From NCBI GenBank assembly GCA_013298805.1, contig JAAFIU010000012.1, forward strand, positions 1 through 39,615: a stretch of DNA of 39,615 bases, read 5' to 3'. The position numbers and the translations under genes are program-made. Positions 1 through 7,513 of the stretch are shown here, piece by piece. A model generated the notes under the pieces. That model searched no databases. It was not told the DNA's origin and worked only from the letters and a program-made list of their open reading frames with translations. Position 1 is the first letter of the stretch. Each line of letters begins with the position of its first letter. The DNA comes from Cytophagales bacterium. Its GTDB lineage: Bacteria > Bacteroidota > Bacteroidia > Cytophagales > Spirosomataceae.

Positions 1-83
1 TTTTTTACATCAAAAGATTTGTCAATATCAACAGCAACTTTTCTTAAAACGGGGTCTCCGTATGCAACTATGGGGTAAATCAT
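1..83 (-). CDS. def: Peptide deformylase, N-terminal fragment cut by window edge
   Basis: Reading the minus strand from the ATG at 81-83 gives 27 codons beginning MIYPIVAYGDPVLRKVA, then the window ends. This is the N-terminal signature of bacterial peptide deformylase, the metal hydrolase that removes the formyl group from nascent proteins; Bacteroidota enzymes typically open with I-x-P-I-V-A-Y-G-D-P-V-L-R. The metal-binding motifs lie outside the window, so the call rests on the N-terminus alone. kdsA lies 94 bp upstream in the same direction, with a small hairpin between them. Confidence 0.85.
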   Translation of the reverse strand, partial: MIYPIVAYGDPVLRKVAVDIDKSFDVK

Positions 84-137
84 TTTTACTATCTGCTTGA
101 ATTTTCGTGCAATTTACGAATTTTTAATTTAATGTAG

Positions 138-155
138 GACAGCTTTTAAGCTGTC
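138..155. terminator. Small GC-capped hairpin after kdsA
   Basis: GACAGCTT and AAGCTGTC form an 8-bp stem with a 2-nt gap, 23 bp downstream of the kdsA stop. No strong U-run follows on the minus strand, so it may be a weak terminator or a copy of a short palindromic repeat. Confidence 0.4.
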
Positions 156-177
156 TTTGGGTTGGAAACCTATGCTA

Positions 178-987
178 CTAAACAATCGCTTGACGAATTT
201 TTACTAATTTCTCTAAAAGCCTTTCCAATTGGTCTAAAGGTAACATATTCGCTCCGTCAGATTTGGCAATGGCAGGATTTGGATGCGTTTCAATGAATAA
301 ACCTTCTGCACCAACGGCAATGGCAGCTTTAGCAATGGTTTCAATCATTTGAGGATTTCCGCCCGTCACGCCCGAACCTTGATTTGGGCGTTGTAACGAG
401 TGCGTACAATCCATCACCACAGGCACGCCATGTGCTTGCATTTCGGGAATATTACGATAATCAACCACTAAATCTCCGTAGCCGAAAGAGTTACCTCTAT
501 CTGTCAAGAAAACTTGAGCATTTGGGTTTTCGTGAAGGACTTTTTCTACGGCAAATTTCATCGAAACACCCGCCATGAATTGACCTTTTTTGATATTTAC
601 GGCTTTACCCGTTTGAGCTGCGGCAGCCAATAAATCCGTCTGGCGACATAAAAATGCAGGAATTTGCAAAACATCTACGTATTTCGCCGCCATCGCTGCT
701 TCTTGCGACTCGTGAATATCCGTAACAGTTGGCAGGTCGTAAAATTCACCCACTTCTTTCAAGATTTCTAAAGCCGTAATGTCTCCAATTCCTGTGAAAG
801 AATCCAATTTTGTACGATTTGCCTTGCGATAAGAGCCTTTGAAAATGTATGGAATGCCGAACTGGTCGGTAATTCCTTTGATTTTTTCGGCAATTTCAAA
901 AGCCAAATCACGGTTTTCAATTGCACAACTTCCTGCCATGAGGAAGAAATTATTTTTGTCTAAGTTTTTTAATTTTGGGATGTTCAT
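178..987 (-). CDS. kdsA: 3-deoxy-8-phosphooctulonate synthase (KDO-8-P synthase)
   Basis: At 269 aa this is the usual family length. It condenses phosphoenolpyruvate with arabinose-5-phosphate to KDO-8-phosphate, the first committed step toward the KDO sugar of lipopolysaccharide, in the cytoplasm. Seen: AGSCAIEN near residue 18-25, KGSYRKANR around 50, the CRQTDLL segment, LTDRGNSFGYGDLVVD, DCTHSLQRPN and FIETHPNP. The Cys at residue 21, with His in DCTHS, Glu in FIETH and Asp in KSDGAN, matches the ligand set of the metal-dependent class (Aquifex type) rather than the Asn-containing E. coli type. It reads toward def. The ATG at 985-987 is the only plausible start. Confidence 0.95.
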   Translation of the reverse strand: MNIPKLKNLDKNNFFLMAGSCAIENRDLAFEIAEKIKGITDQFGIPYIFKGSYRKANRTKLDSFTGIGDITALEILKEVGEFYDLPTVTDIHESQEAAMAAKYVDVLQIPAFLCRQTDLLAAAAQTGKAVNIKKGQFMAGVSMKFAVEKVLHENPNAQVFLTDRGNSFGYGDLVVDYRNIPEMQAHGVPVVMDCTHSLQRPNQGSGVTGGNPQMIETIAKAAIAVGAEGLFIETHPNPAIAKSDGANMLPLDQLERLLEKLVKIRQAIV

Positions 988-996
988 GTGGATATT

Positions 997-1154
997 GGCA
1001 CGCAGATTACGCTGATGCTTCGCAACGCAGGTTCTCGCAGCTTTTTTTTAGATTAATTAATTCCAAAGAGAGAGTTTTATATTAAAGAGTAAAATCTATA
1101 AAATTTGTACGGTTCGACGATTCGATTGCGAAGCATCAGCGTAATCTGCGTGCC
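997..1154. repeat. Inverted repeat with perfect 29-bp arms between murB and kdsA
   Basis: Arms lie at 997-1025 and 1126-1154 and are exact reverse complements, built around GCAGATTACGCTGATGCTTCG; the spacer is 100 bp. The motif is much richer in GC than the surroundings. Both flanking genes read on the minus strand, so this lies between consecutive genes. Sequences with a similar GCAGATTACGC core are, to my knowledge, scattered between genes in many Bacteroidota, but I cannot check copies here. Confidence 0.85.
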
Positions 1155-1161
1155 ATAAAAT

Positions 1162-2178
1162 TTATATAAAATTAACTTCTGCCGATAATTTAATGCCAAA
1201 TTTCTCAAAAACCGAAGCCTGTACTTTCTGAGATAACGCTTTGATTTGTTCGCCAGTTCCGCCACCGTAATTGACTAAAACTAATGCTTGACGTGCATGA
1301 ACGCCTATTTGTCCGTCTCTGAAACCTTTCCAACCTGCTTGTTCAATTAGCCAACCTGCGGGTACTTTCACGGTGCTTTCATTGATTGGGTAACTCGGAA
1401 TATTCTCAAATTGAGCTTTTAGCGTATCATATTGCGTTTTTGGAATTTCTGGATTTTTGAAGAAACTACCCGAATTACCAATTTCGGCAGGGTCAGGCAA
1501 TTTGCTTTTTCGGATGCTGATAACTGCATCGCTTACCGCTTTTATATTCAATTCTGTCACGCCCATTTCTTCCAAAGTTTTCTGAATATCGCCATAAGCA
1601 ACTTTGAAAATTGGCTCTTTGGTTAATTTGAAAGTTACCGAAGTGATAACGTATTTTCCTTTAAATTGATGCTTGAAAACACTTTCACGATAGCCAAAAT
1701 GACAATCGGCTAATCTAAAAGTTTCGATTGCTAAGGTTTCTAAATTCAGAGCCTGTAATTCCTCAAAAATATCTTTAATTTCTACGCCATACGCACCAAT
1801 ATTTTGCATTGGGGCAGCACCAACTGTCCCTGGAATTAAAGAAATGTTTTCCATGCCAGCGTATTGATGTTCAACGCAATACATCACTAATTCGTGCCAA
1901 ACTTCGCCCGCACCTGCTTGTATATGGATATGAGTGTTGTCTTCAAAGTTTTTATGAATACCTTTGATGCTAATTTTGACGACCAAACCGTCAAAATCCT
2001 TCGTCAAAAGCATATTACTACCACCACCCAAAAATAATTTTTCGGTGGTCAGAAAGTCTGGATTTTGTAACACATTCACCAGTTCTTCAACCGACTGGAT
2101 TTCGACGAAAAACTTAGCCGTAGCATCCAACCCGAAGGTATTGTAAGATTTTAGGGAAATATTTTGTAGTATCGTCAT
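1162..2178 (-). CDS. murB: UDP-N-acetylenolpyruvoylglucosamine reductase
   Basis: 338 aa, close to the E. coli-type (type I) enzyme. MurB is the FAD- and NADPH-dependent reductase that converts UDP-GlcNAc-enolpyruvate to UDP-MurNAc in peptidoglycan precursor synthesis. Seen: the FAD-binding segment LFLGGGSNMLLT (about residue 49-60), IPGTVGAAPMQNIGAYG (about 114-130), the type I YRESVFK insert (around 164-170), the catalytic serine segment NSGSFFKNP, and the C-terminal catalytic Glu in SAEVNFI. All key residues are present. The ATG at 2176-2178 gives the expected N-terminus (NISLKSYNTFGLDA). Confidence 0.96.
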   Translation of the reverse strand: MTILQNISLKSYNTFGLDATAKFFVEIQSVEELVNVLQNPDFLTTEKLFLGGGSNMLLTKDFDGLVVKISIKGIHKNFEDNTHIHIQAGAGEVWHELVMYCVEHQYAGMENISLIPGTVGAAPMQNIGAYGVEIKDIFEELQALNLETLAIETFRLADCHFGYRESVFKHQFKGKYVITSVTFKLTKEPIFKVAYGDIQKTLEEMGVTELNIKAVSDAVISIRKSKLPDPAEIGNSGSFFKNPEIPKTQYDTLKAQFENIPSYPINESTVKVPAGWLIEQAGWKGFRDGQIGVHARQALVLVNYGGGTGEQIKALSQKVQASVFEKFGIKLSAEVNFI

Positions 2179-2190
2179 GTTTTAATGGTT

Positions 2191-2255
2191 ATTGAGTAAT
2201 TTGTGATTGAGTGATTATTTTCGTCCAAAAATCACTCAATCACAAATTACTCAAT
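2191..2255. repeat. Perfect 26-bp inverted repeat with 7/8-nt internal period
   Basis: The left arm 2191-2216 pairs exactly with 2230-2255 across a 13-nt loop. Inside each arm ATTGAGT recurs after 15 nt (8+7), so the arms are themselves periodic. It lies between the divergent genes murB (-) and the SPOR lipoprotein (+), so it is not in the position of a simple transcription terminator. It belongs to the heptad-repeat family found elsewhere in the window. Confidence 0.85.
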
Positions 2256-2319
2256 CACAAAATGTACAGTAACAAAGTTACAATGAGCGAAGGGTATTTC
2301 AAGTTTTTAACAAAAAATG

Positions 2320-2327
2320 TATCTTTG
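2320..2327 (+). promoter_or_regulatory. Candidate -7 element (TATCTTTG) for the SPOR lipoprotein
   Basis: TATCTTTG matches the Bacteroidota -7 consensus TAnnTTTG exactly and lies 23 bp upstream of the ATG at 2351. I see no convincing TTG -33 partner at the usual spacing, so this is a partial match. Confidence 0.45.
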
Positions 2328-2350
2328 AAAGAATAACCATCAAAAATTTT

Positions 2351-2935
2351 ATGCAACGTTACAATCCTACTTTTTTGTTGATTTTATGGCTCTTCGCAAG
2401 TGCTTGTGCCTCAAAAGTGGTTTCTGGGGGCAATAGCTCAGGAGCAACAGATTCTCATCAATCATCTAATGCTTCTTCCACAAAAAAGAATGATAAAAGT
2501 GAGGAGGAAGATTTGTCTTTGTATCGTCCCAAATTTAAAAATTCAACGGGACAAAATGATTCAGGAAAAGAAACTCCTGTCGCTCCTAAAACATCGTCTG
2601 ACACACCCATGCACGTAAACAAACGCCTTGATGCCATTTTAGATACGATTGCGATGCGAAATAAAAATGTCAAATTTACCAACGGTTTCCGCATTCAGAT
2701 TTATGTAGGAAATGACCGTAAATCAGCCGATGATGCCAAGATTTATACCTACCAAAAATACCCTGAAATTTTCCCGTATTTGAGTTATCAACAACCAATA
2801 TACAAAGTAAAAATTGGAGATTTCTTGAACAGAATGGATGCCGAGCGTTATTATGCCGACTTGAAAGACTTGTACCCATCAGCCATGATTTTACCCGATA
2901 GAGTGGAAATTAAGAAGGGAATTATGGTTAAGTAG
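2351..2935 (+). CDS. SPOR-domain lipoprotein
   Basis: 194 aa. The N-terminus has a hydrophobic signal ending in a lipobox-like A-S-A-C, so lipidation at Cys19 is expected. A low-complexity Ser/Asn/Lys/Asp-rich linker follows (about 24-85), then a C-terminal SPOR domain (about 112-192: GFRIQIYVGNDRKSADDAK, YKVKIGDFLNRMDAERYYADL). SPOR domains bind denuded glycan strands of peptidoglycan, often at division sites, so this is probably an outer-membrane lipoprotein touching the cell wall. It is transcribed alone and convergent with the SDR gene; the two are separated by a long periodic foldback. Confidence 0.85.
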   Translation: MQRYNPTFLLILWLFASACASKVVSGGNSSGATDSHQSSNASSTKKNDKSEEEDLSLYRPKFKNSTGQNDSGKETPVAPKTSSDTPMHVNKRLDAILDTIAMRNKNVKFTNGFRIQIYVGNDRKSADDAKIYTYQKYPEIFPYLSYQQPIYKVKIGDFLNRMDAERYYADLKDLYPSAMILPDRVEIKKGIMVK

Positions 2936-3133
2936 AGTTTATGGAGTTTATGAGTGATAAGTTTAAGGTTTCATGAGTTTACAAATTGATTTCACTATAA
3001 TTCATATTCTGTTCAAATATCTCGTAGTCTCCTAACTCTTAACTCATAGACTCATAAACTCTTAACTCATAGACTCATAAACCCTTAACTCATAAACTCT
3101 TAACTCATAAACCCTTATCTCATAAACTCCTAA
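2934..3133. repeat. Heptad/octad tandem array folding back on itself
   Basis: From 3031 to 3133 the sequence is a chain of units such as AACTCATA, GACTCATA, AACTCTT and AACCCTT (8,8,7,8,8,7,8,7 nt and so on). The left part, 2934-2981, carries complementary units (GAGTTTATGAGT at 2944-2955 pairs with ACTCATAAACTC at 3050-3061 and again further on). It fills nearly the whole gap between the convergent SPOR and SDR genes and could act as a bidirectional terminator. Confidence 0.9.
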
Positions 3134-3138
3134 AAAAT

Positions 3139-3909
3139 CTACTGCTCTTTATAATGGAAAGTTAAGCCACCATCCACGTAATAAGTTGAACCAGTTACAT
3201 ATTTTGCATCGTCAGACGCTAAGAAGGCAATAACTGCTGCTACATCTTCGGGTTCGCCCAAACGAGCTAATGAAATATTATTTTGAAGCGTTGCCAATAA
3301 TTCTGGTTTGCTCAAAAGGTCAGCGTTAATTGGCGTTCTGATTGCCCCTGGAGCAACATTATTAATTCTGATTCCTATCGGAGCTAATTCTACCGCCAAA
3401 TTCCTCATTACCATTTGCATACCGCCTTTGCTGGCACAATAAGCCGTAAAATTCGGGAAGGGTAATTCTTCATGTACCGAACTATTATTGACCACCACGC
3501 CAGTACGGTTATTTTCTTTTACGTATTTTACAAAAGCCTGTGTCAAGAAAAACATTCCCTTCAAATTGACATCCATGACAATATCGTACTGTTTTTCGGT
3601 TACCTCCCAGAACGGAGCATTGATTTCTACGCCTGCATTGTTTACCAGAATATCCAAAGTTCCGAAGGTCGCAACGGCTTCTGCAACCATTGCCGTAACG
3701 GCATCAACTTGAGAAATATCTGCTTGAACAAAATGAGCTTTTGCTCCTGTTGCTTCAACTTGTCTGACCGTTTCTGCTGCATTATCATCATTTCTTAAAT
3801 CATTAATGACAACATTTGCACCTTCTTGTGCAAGCCTAACGGCAATGGCTCTACCAATACCTCTTCCGCTGCCAGTAACTAAGGCAACTTTCCCTGTGAA
3901 TCTTCCCAT
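3139..3909 (-). CDS. Short-chain dehydrogenase/reductase (classical SDR)
   Basis: 256 aa, typical for a classical NAD(P)-dependent SDR. Seen: the cofactor motif TGSGRGIG at residues 12-19, NNAG at 90-93, a catalytic Ser at 143/144, and the Tyr157-x3-Lys161 pair (YCASK); PGAIRTP follows. An Asp (ND at 36-37) ends the second beta strand, which favours NAD(H), though this is inference. The C-terminus resembles glucose-1-dehydrogenase or 3-oxoacyl reductase-like members, but the substrate cannot be told from sequence. It starts 13 bp after the stop of the DUF4377-META gene, so the two are probably co-transcribed. Confidence 0.9.
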   Translation of the reverse strand: MGRFTGKVALVTGSGRGIGRAIAVRLAQEGANVVINDLRNDDNAAETVRQVEATGAKAHFVQADISQVDAVTAMVAEAVATFGTLDILVNNAGVEINAPFWEVTEKQYDIVMDVNLKGMFFLTQAFVKYVKENNRTGVVVNNSSVHEELPFPNFTAYCASKGGMQMVMRNLAVELAPIGIRINNVAPGAIRTPINADLLSKPELLATLQNNISLARLGEPEDVAAVIAFLASDDAKYVTGSTYYVDGGLTFHYKEQ

Positions 3910-3922
3910 GTTTAAATTTATT

Positions 3923-4642
3923 TTATCGTTTTTTAAATGCTAATATCAATTCTGAACCATGATAAATAAACATTTTATCACCTTCAATAACATAACTGCG
4001 AGTTAGCGGTAATAGCTCAAAAAAGGCTTTTTCTTTATCGTTTAAGTTGCAAGATGATTTGGTATTACCAATGTTCTCAAAACGCACACGATTCTTTTCT
4101 AAATGCCTTAATGTTCCAAAATAACGATTGCACGGCCCTTGTCCAAATACTTTCTTTTGACTAAAATCCATTGTCAAAGTTGCTTCAAAATCTTTGGCTT
4201 CTAAGCCGTTATTTTTGTAAATAAAATCAGTCAAAACCCATTCTGAAACTCGATTTTTGTTAATTGGTTGTGCTATTGAAGTCATATTATTGGTTGATTT
4301 TGTTGATTCAACCGCTTTTTTACTGATAACTTTTTTCAAAATATACTTGATAGAAGAGTCTTCTTCTAAGTCCTCGGTAAAGTTTACTATTTCAATGAGC
4401 AATTGATATTCATAGCCTTTTTCATGTTCAAAGCCTTCAATTTCGTCATGAAAATATTCCCAGTTTTTTTCGGGGGAGTTTTTCACCATCATACATTTCT
4501 CTTTACCATCGTCCGAACAATTGACGGTTGTAGCTCCTACAAATAGTTTTCTGTACTGAGATTTAACTTTTGATTTTGTTGATTTTGTTGGAGTAAAGCA
4601 CAAGAAAATAGCACTCAAACAGATTAACAGTTTGGTTTTCAT
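3923..4642 (-). CDS. Secreted DUF4377 plus META (HslJ-like) domain protein
   Basis: 239 aa. A signal peptide (MKTKLLICLSAIFLCFTPTKS) is followed by a segment at about 33-110 with the DUF4377 pattern: V-x-C near the start, KEKCMMVK, then EGFEHEKGYEYQLLIE. The C-terminal 100 residues (WVLTDF..., GQGPCNRYFGTL, IGNTKSSCN, then E-x-x-FFELLP) look like a META/HslJ domain. Proteins pairing the two domains are annotated in Bacteroidota as envelope or stress lipoproteins; the function is not established. Two Cys pairs could form disulfides, in keeping with export. It is first in a probable two-gene unit with the SDR. Confidence 0.8.
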   Translation of the reverse strand: MKTKLLICLSAIFLCFTPTKSTKSKVKSQYRKLFVGATTVNCSDDGKEKCMMVKNSPEKNWEYFHDEIEGFEHEKGYEYQLLIEIVNFTEDLEEDSSIKYILKKVISKKAVESTKSTNNMTSIAQPINKNRVSEWVLTDFIYKNNGLEAKDFEATLTMDFSQKKVFGQGPCNRYFGTLRHLEKNRVRFENIGNTKSSCNLNDKEKAFFELLPLTRSYVIEGDKMFIYHGSELILAFKKR

Positions 4643-4725
4643 TAGATTTTATGGGTTTTAAATACTTAGGAATTATACAAACGAAAAAAACGAATAATTT
4701 GTATTTGTTGTGCAATATAAAAAAG

Positions 4726-4752
4726 AAAACCTCAACTTGCGGTTGAGGTTTT
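4726..4752. terminator. Strong intrinsic terminator hairpin, no gene attached
   Basis: AAAACCTCAAC (4726-4736) pairs perfectly with GTTGAGGTTTT (4742-4752) across a 5-nt loop, with a U-run on the plus strand and an A/G-rich lead that would serve the minus strand. The nearest gene, 84 bp away, starts here and reads away, so neither orientation has an obvious gene to terminate. Confidence 0.75.
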
Positions 4753-5000
4753 TGTCATTGTTAAATAGTTATCGAGAGAGGAGTTGTAAATACGTGCCAG
4801 AAATTCAAAAAGTATTAGGTTAAATCTTAAATAAATACTTTTTAAATAAAGATTGAATTATAATATTTCTCTTATAATTCATAATTGTTTTACAAAGATA
4901 ATTTTTTCTACAAATAAAATATAACTTTCTTGACTTTTTTTTTCACTTTATGGTTATTTGCTTTTTTGTCTAAAAAAATAATATTCTGTAAAAATAAAAA

Positions 5001-5029
5001 AAATCCTTTCTCCAATGAAGAAAGGATTT
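5001..5029 (-). terminator. Terminator-like hairpin for minus-strand transcription
   Basis: AAATCCTTTCT (5001-5011) pairs with AGAAAGGATTT (5019-5029) across a 7-nt loop. On the minus strand it is followed by a run of U, the layout of an intrinsic terminator, yet no minus-strand gene lies to its right before 9851. Confidence 0.6.
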
Positions 5030-5629
5030 ATGGAAATATCCAAAAACAATCTCAAAAAATTAAATATTTTGATAGCCTTTTAGGGCTGATGAATGTTCAG
5101 AATAGAAATGAATGGTTTTATGCCATTATTGAATTGGGTATAATTTGTTGATGAATTGTATGTTCATTTTCCAAAATAACATTTCGTAATTATTTTCATA
5201 AGTGTTAATTTCACTAAGAACTTATACTTATGATGTCTGTTCTAACTACTGTCAATCCTTTAGGATTGATAATGTTTTGATGTTTGCTTGAAAAATGATT
5301 ATTCGATAATAATACATAAAATGATAAGCCCAAATGTTTTTTCATTAAATTTTTTAAGGGTACAATTTTTTCTTTAAAACATTCTAAAAATTCGTATTTT
5401 TGATAGGATTTTTTTGATAAAAAATGTAAATGCGTAAAAATGTTACATTTAAAAGTATAAAATCATATTAGATGATAAAAAATAGGCTCATCTTTGTTTA
5501 TGAGCATATTTACTTAAAGCCTCTCCAATATTAAGAGCGTATTTTACCTAAAAGTTAATTTGTACTAAATTAAGAAATAGAAAATCTGGAATGAACATAT
5601 TTTTCAAGAATATAAATTAAAAATAAACT

Positions 5630-6172
5630 ATGCAGGAACTTACTTTAGAGCAATTACGCTACCCAATTGGGACTTTTAAGAAACCTGAAATTATCACTGC
5701 TGAGATATTACAGCAATGGATTTCGGATATTGAGGCTTTGCCAGTTTTGCTTAATAAAGCAGTTGAAAGTTTGACGGAAGAACAATTATTGTTACCTTAT
5801 CGCCCCGATGGTTGGACGGTTCGGCAGACGGTCAATCATGTGGCTGATTCTCATGCCAATGCTTTTATTCGCTTTAAATTAGCCCTGACTGAAAATACGC
5901 CAACCATTAAACCCTACGAAGAACAACTTTGGGCTGAGTTGGAAGATGGCAAAAATGCACCCATTGAGTGGTCTTTAACAATGTTGGATGTGATGCACAA
6001 ACGTTGGATTATGTTGTTGAAATCAATGACGGATGAACAATTTGAGCATCAATTTATGCACCCCGAAACTAAACATTTGAACTCCTTACGGACTGTGACG
6101 GGGATGTATTCATGGCATGGGAAACATCACACTGCCCATATCACTGAACTTCGTAAGCGAGTAGGAATTTGA
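5630..6172 (+). CDS. YfiT/DinB-family putative metal-dependent hydrolase or thiol transferase (copy 1)
   Basis: 180 aa, the normal size for the DinB-like four-helix YfiT family. Seen: LRYPIGTFKKPE near the N-terminus, the WTVRQTVNHVADSHANAFIR segment with the first metal-binding His, and the C-terminal WHGKHHTAHI with the further His ligands. Bacillus YfiT/BstA transfers bacillithiol to electrophiles; many Bacteroidota are thought to make bacillithiol, so a detoxifying thiol transferase is plausible but unproven. It is closely related to the protein at 35362-35889. It lies 69 bp ahead of the outer-membrane barrel gene. Confidence 0.82.
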   Translation: MQELTLEQLRYPIGTFKKPEIITAEILQQWISDIEALPVLLNKAVESLTEEQLLLPYRPDGWTVRQTVNHVADSHANAFIRFKLALTENTPTIKPYEEQLWAELEDGKNAPIEWSLTMLDVMHKRWIMLLKSMTDEQFEHQFMHPETKHLNSLRTVTGMYSWHGKHHTAHITELRKRVGI

Positions 6173-6241
6173 AATTCTTACTCCTTAAAAACATAAAACC
6201 TGGCCATAATACGTTATAAGAACGAACCCATAAAAACAGTA

Positions 6242-7327
6242 ATGGAAAAATCTTACAATCATAAACTCAATAAAGGGAAAAGACAAAGTTGGGAACTGCC
6301 TTCGTTGTTAATTCTGCTGTTGACTTTGCTTTATAATCCTTGCTTTGCACAATCATTTTTTTCTAAAGTATTTAAGAGTGACGGAACGAAGCGAAAGAGT
6401 TTATATGAACGTCATTCTGATATTTCATTTGGTGTCGGAACGGCTAACTATTATGGCGACCTTGCTCCTTTTAATCGTCCGATAAACTCAACGTTACAAA
6501 ATATTAGATGGAATGCTTCATTTAATTTTACTCGGCATTTTAGTCCACATTTTAGTGGACAAGTGGGTTTGACTTGGGTGAGAATTTTTGGAGATGATAA
6601 TAAATTTGAGGGAGTTGTGGGGGCAGAACAATTGTATATGCGAAATGCCCATTTTAGAAATGATATTCAAGAATTGGCTTTTTCGGGAATTTATAGCTTC
6701 GTTGCAGAATCCCGCAGCTATCGAAATCGTCCACAATTAATTCCTTATCTATTCGCAGGAATCGCCGTTTTTCATCATAATCCAGTGGCAAAAGTTCCTA
6801 CTGACTATACAGGTTCGGAGGCTTCTCCTGGTGAATGGGTGAGTTTACAACCACTCAATACGGAAGGACAAGGCTTATCAGGGTATACAGACCAACCTTA
6901 TAATTTGGTCAATGTGAGTGTTCCGTTTGGAGCTGGGTTAAGATACAAAATCAATAAAAACGTAGATTTAGGATTAGAGATTGGGTTGAGATATACTTTT
7001 TCTGATTATCTGGACGACATGGGTGGGTCTGTTGCAACCTTGTCTGATTTGAAAGATTTATCGGCAGTGATGGCGCATCGTGAACTGGAGAAATTTGCCG
7101 CCTATTCAGGAAAAGACCGAGAGGCATTTATCCGTAATTATTATGCAACACAGGTAAACCCCATTTATAGTAATCCATCAATTCCATTAAACTCTTTTCC
7201 AGAATTGAATGCAACAAATGGAGGTGTGAGAAATAGCTCTTCAAAACTGAATGATATGTATCTTTTGACCAGTTTTAAAGTTATTTATCATCTTTCTCCG
7301 AGTATAAAATGCCCTGTTATTAAATAG
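6242..7327 (+). CDS. Outer-membrane beta-barrel protein, DUF6089-like
   Basis: 361 aa. A long signal region (hydrophobic 20-32, cleavage probably after FAQ near residue 37) is followed by DISFGVGTANYYGDLAPFN, the opening of the DUF6089/PorT-like eight-strand barrel group of Bacteroidota, and alternating aromatic strands throughout (FNFTRHFSPHFSGQVGLTW, PYLFAGIAVFHHNP, PFGAGLRYKIN, DLGLEIGLRYTFSDYLDDMGG). The last strand reads LLTSFKVIYHL. Its role is unknown: members are structural or assembly barrels. A 60-residue loop before the last strand contains a Tyr/Asn/Pro-rich stretch. It is followed by an imperfect inverted repeat. Confidence 0.75.
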   Translation: MEKSYNHKLNKGKRQSWELPSLLILLLTLLYNPCFAQSFFSKVFKSDGTKRKSLYERHSDISFGVGTANYYGDLAPFNRPINSTLQNIRWNASFNFTRHFSPHFSGQVGLTWVRIFGDDNKFEGVVGAEQLYMRNAHFRNDIQELAFSGIYSFVAESRSYRNRPQLIPYLFAGIAVFHHNPVAKVPTDYTGSEASPGEWVSLQPLNTEGQGLSGYTDQPYNLVNVSVPFGAGLRYKINKNVDLGLEIGLRYTFSDYLDDMGGSVATLSDLKDLSAVMAHRELEKFAAYSGKDREAFIRNYYATQVNPIYSNPSIPLNSFPELNATNGGVRNSSSKLNDMYLLTSFKVIYHLSPSIKCPVIK

Positions 7328-7338
7328 TAAATTCCTTC

Positions 7339-7420
7339 AAAATGAATGGTTTTAGAAATACCTTTAATTAAGCACTTGATTATAAGCGTGTTGTTGGGAT
7401 TTTCTAAAATTATTCATTTT
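7339..7420 (+). terminator. Imperfect inverted repeat after the barrel gene
   Basis: The 20-nt arms 7339-7358 and 7401-7420 match at 18 of 20 positions and are followed by a T-rich tract on the plus strand. The 42-nt loop is long for a classic terminator. It lies 12 bp after the barrel stop. Confidence 0.45.
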
Positions 7421-7513
7421 TCTTCCTCATTTTTTTCGTCCAAAAAACTCAATTCTAATTTGCCATTCTGCTTGATTTCTATTAATTTAGTTTAATCACC
7501 ATTTATTTTAGCA

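Larger units (their letters stand above)
4643..5629. other. Gene-free region of about 1 kb with isolated hairpins
   Basis: No convincing gene on either strand. It is strongly AT-rich. It holds a terminator-like hairpin (4726-4752), a 9-bp AT palindrome (4855-4863 with 4872-4880), a second terminator-like hairpin oriented for minus-strand transcripts (5001-5029), and a short CAATCC/GGATTG palindrome near 5252-5271. A 73-codon frame at 4930-5151 starts at TTG and resembles nothing I know. I looked for tmRNA, 6S RNA and RNase P RNA landmarks and recognised none. The 3' end must hold the promoter of the YfiT gene. Confidence 0.6.

Noticed and set aside
4930-5151. 73-codon frame in the gene-free region
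   Set aside because: It starts at TTG, includes a terminator-like hairpin inside the coding sequence, and encodes nothing recognisable.
5252-5271. IS end or transposon remnant at the CAATCC/GGATTG palindrome
   Set aside because: Single short palindrome, no transposase fragment, no second end, no target duplication.
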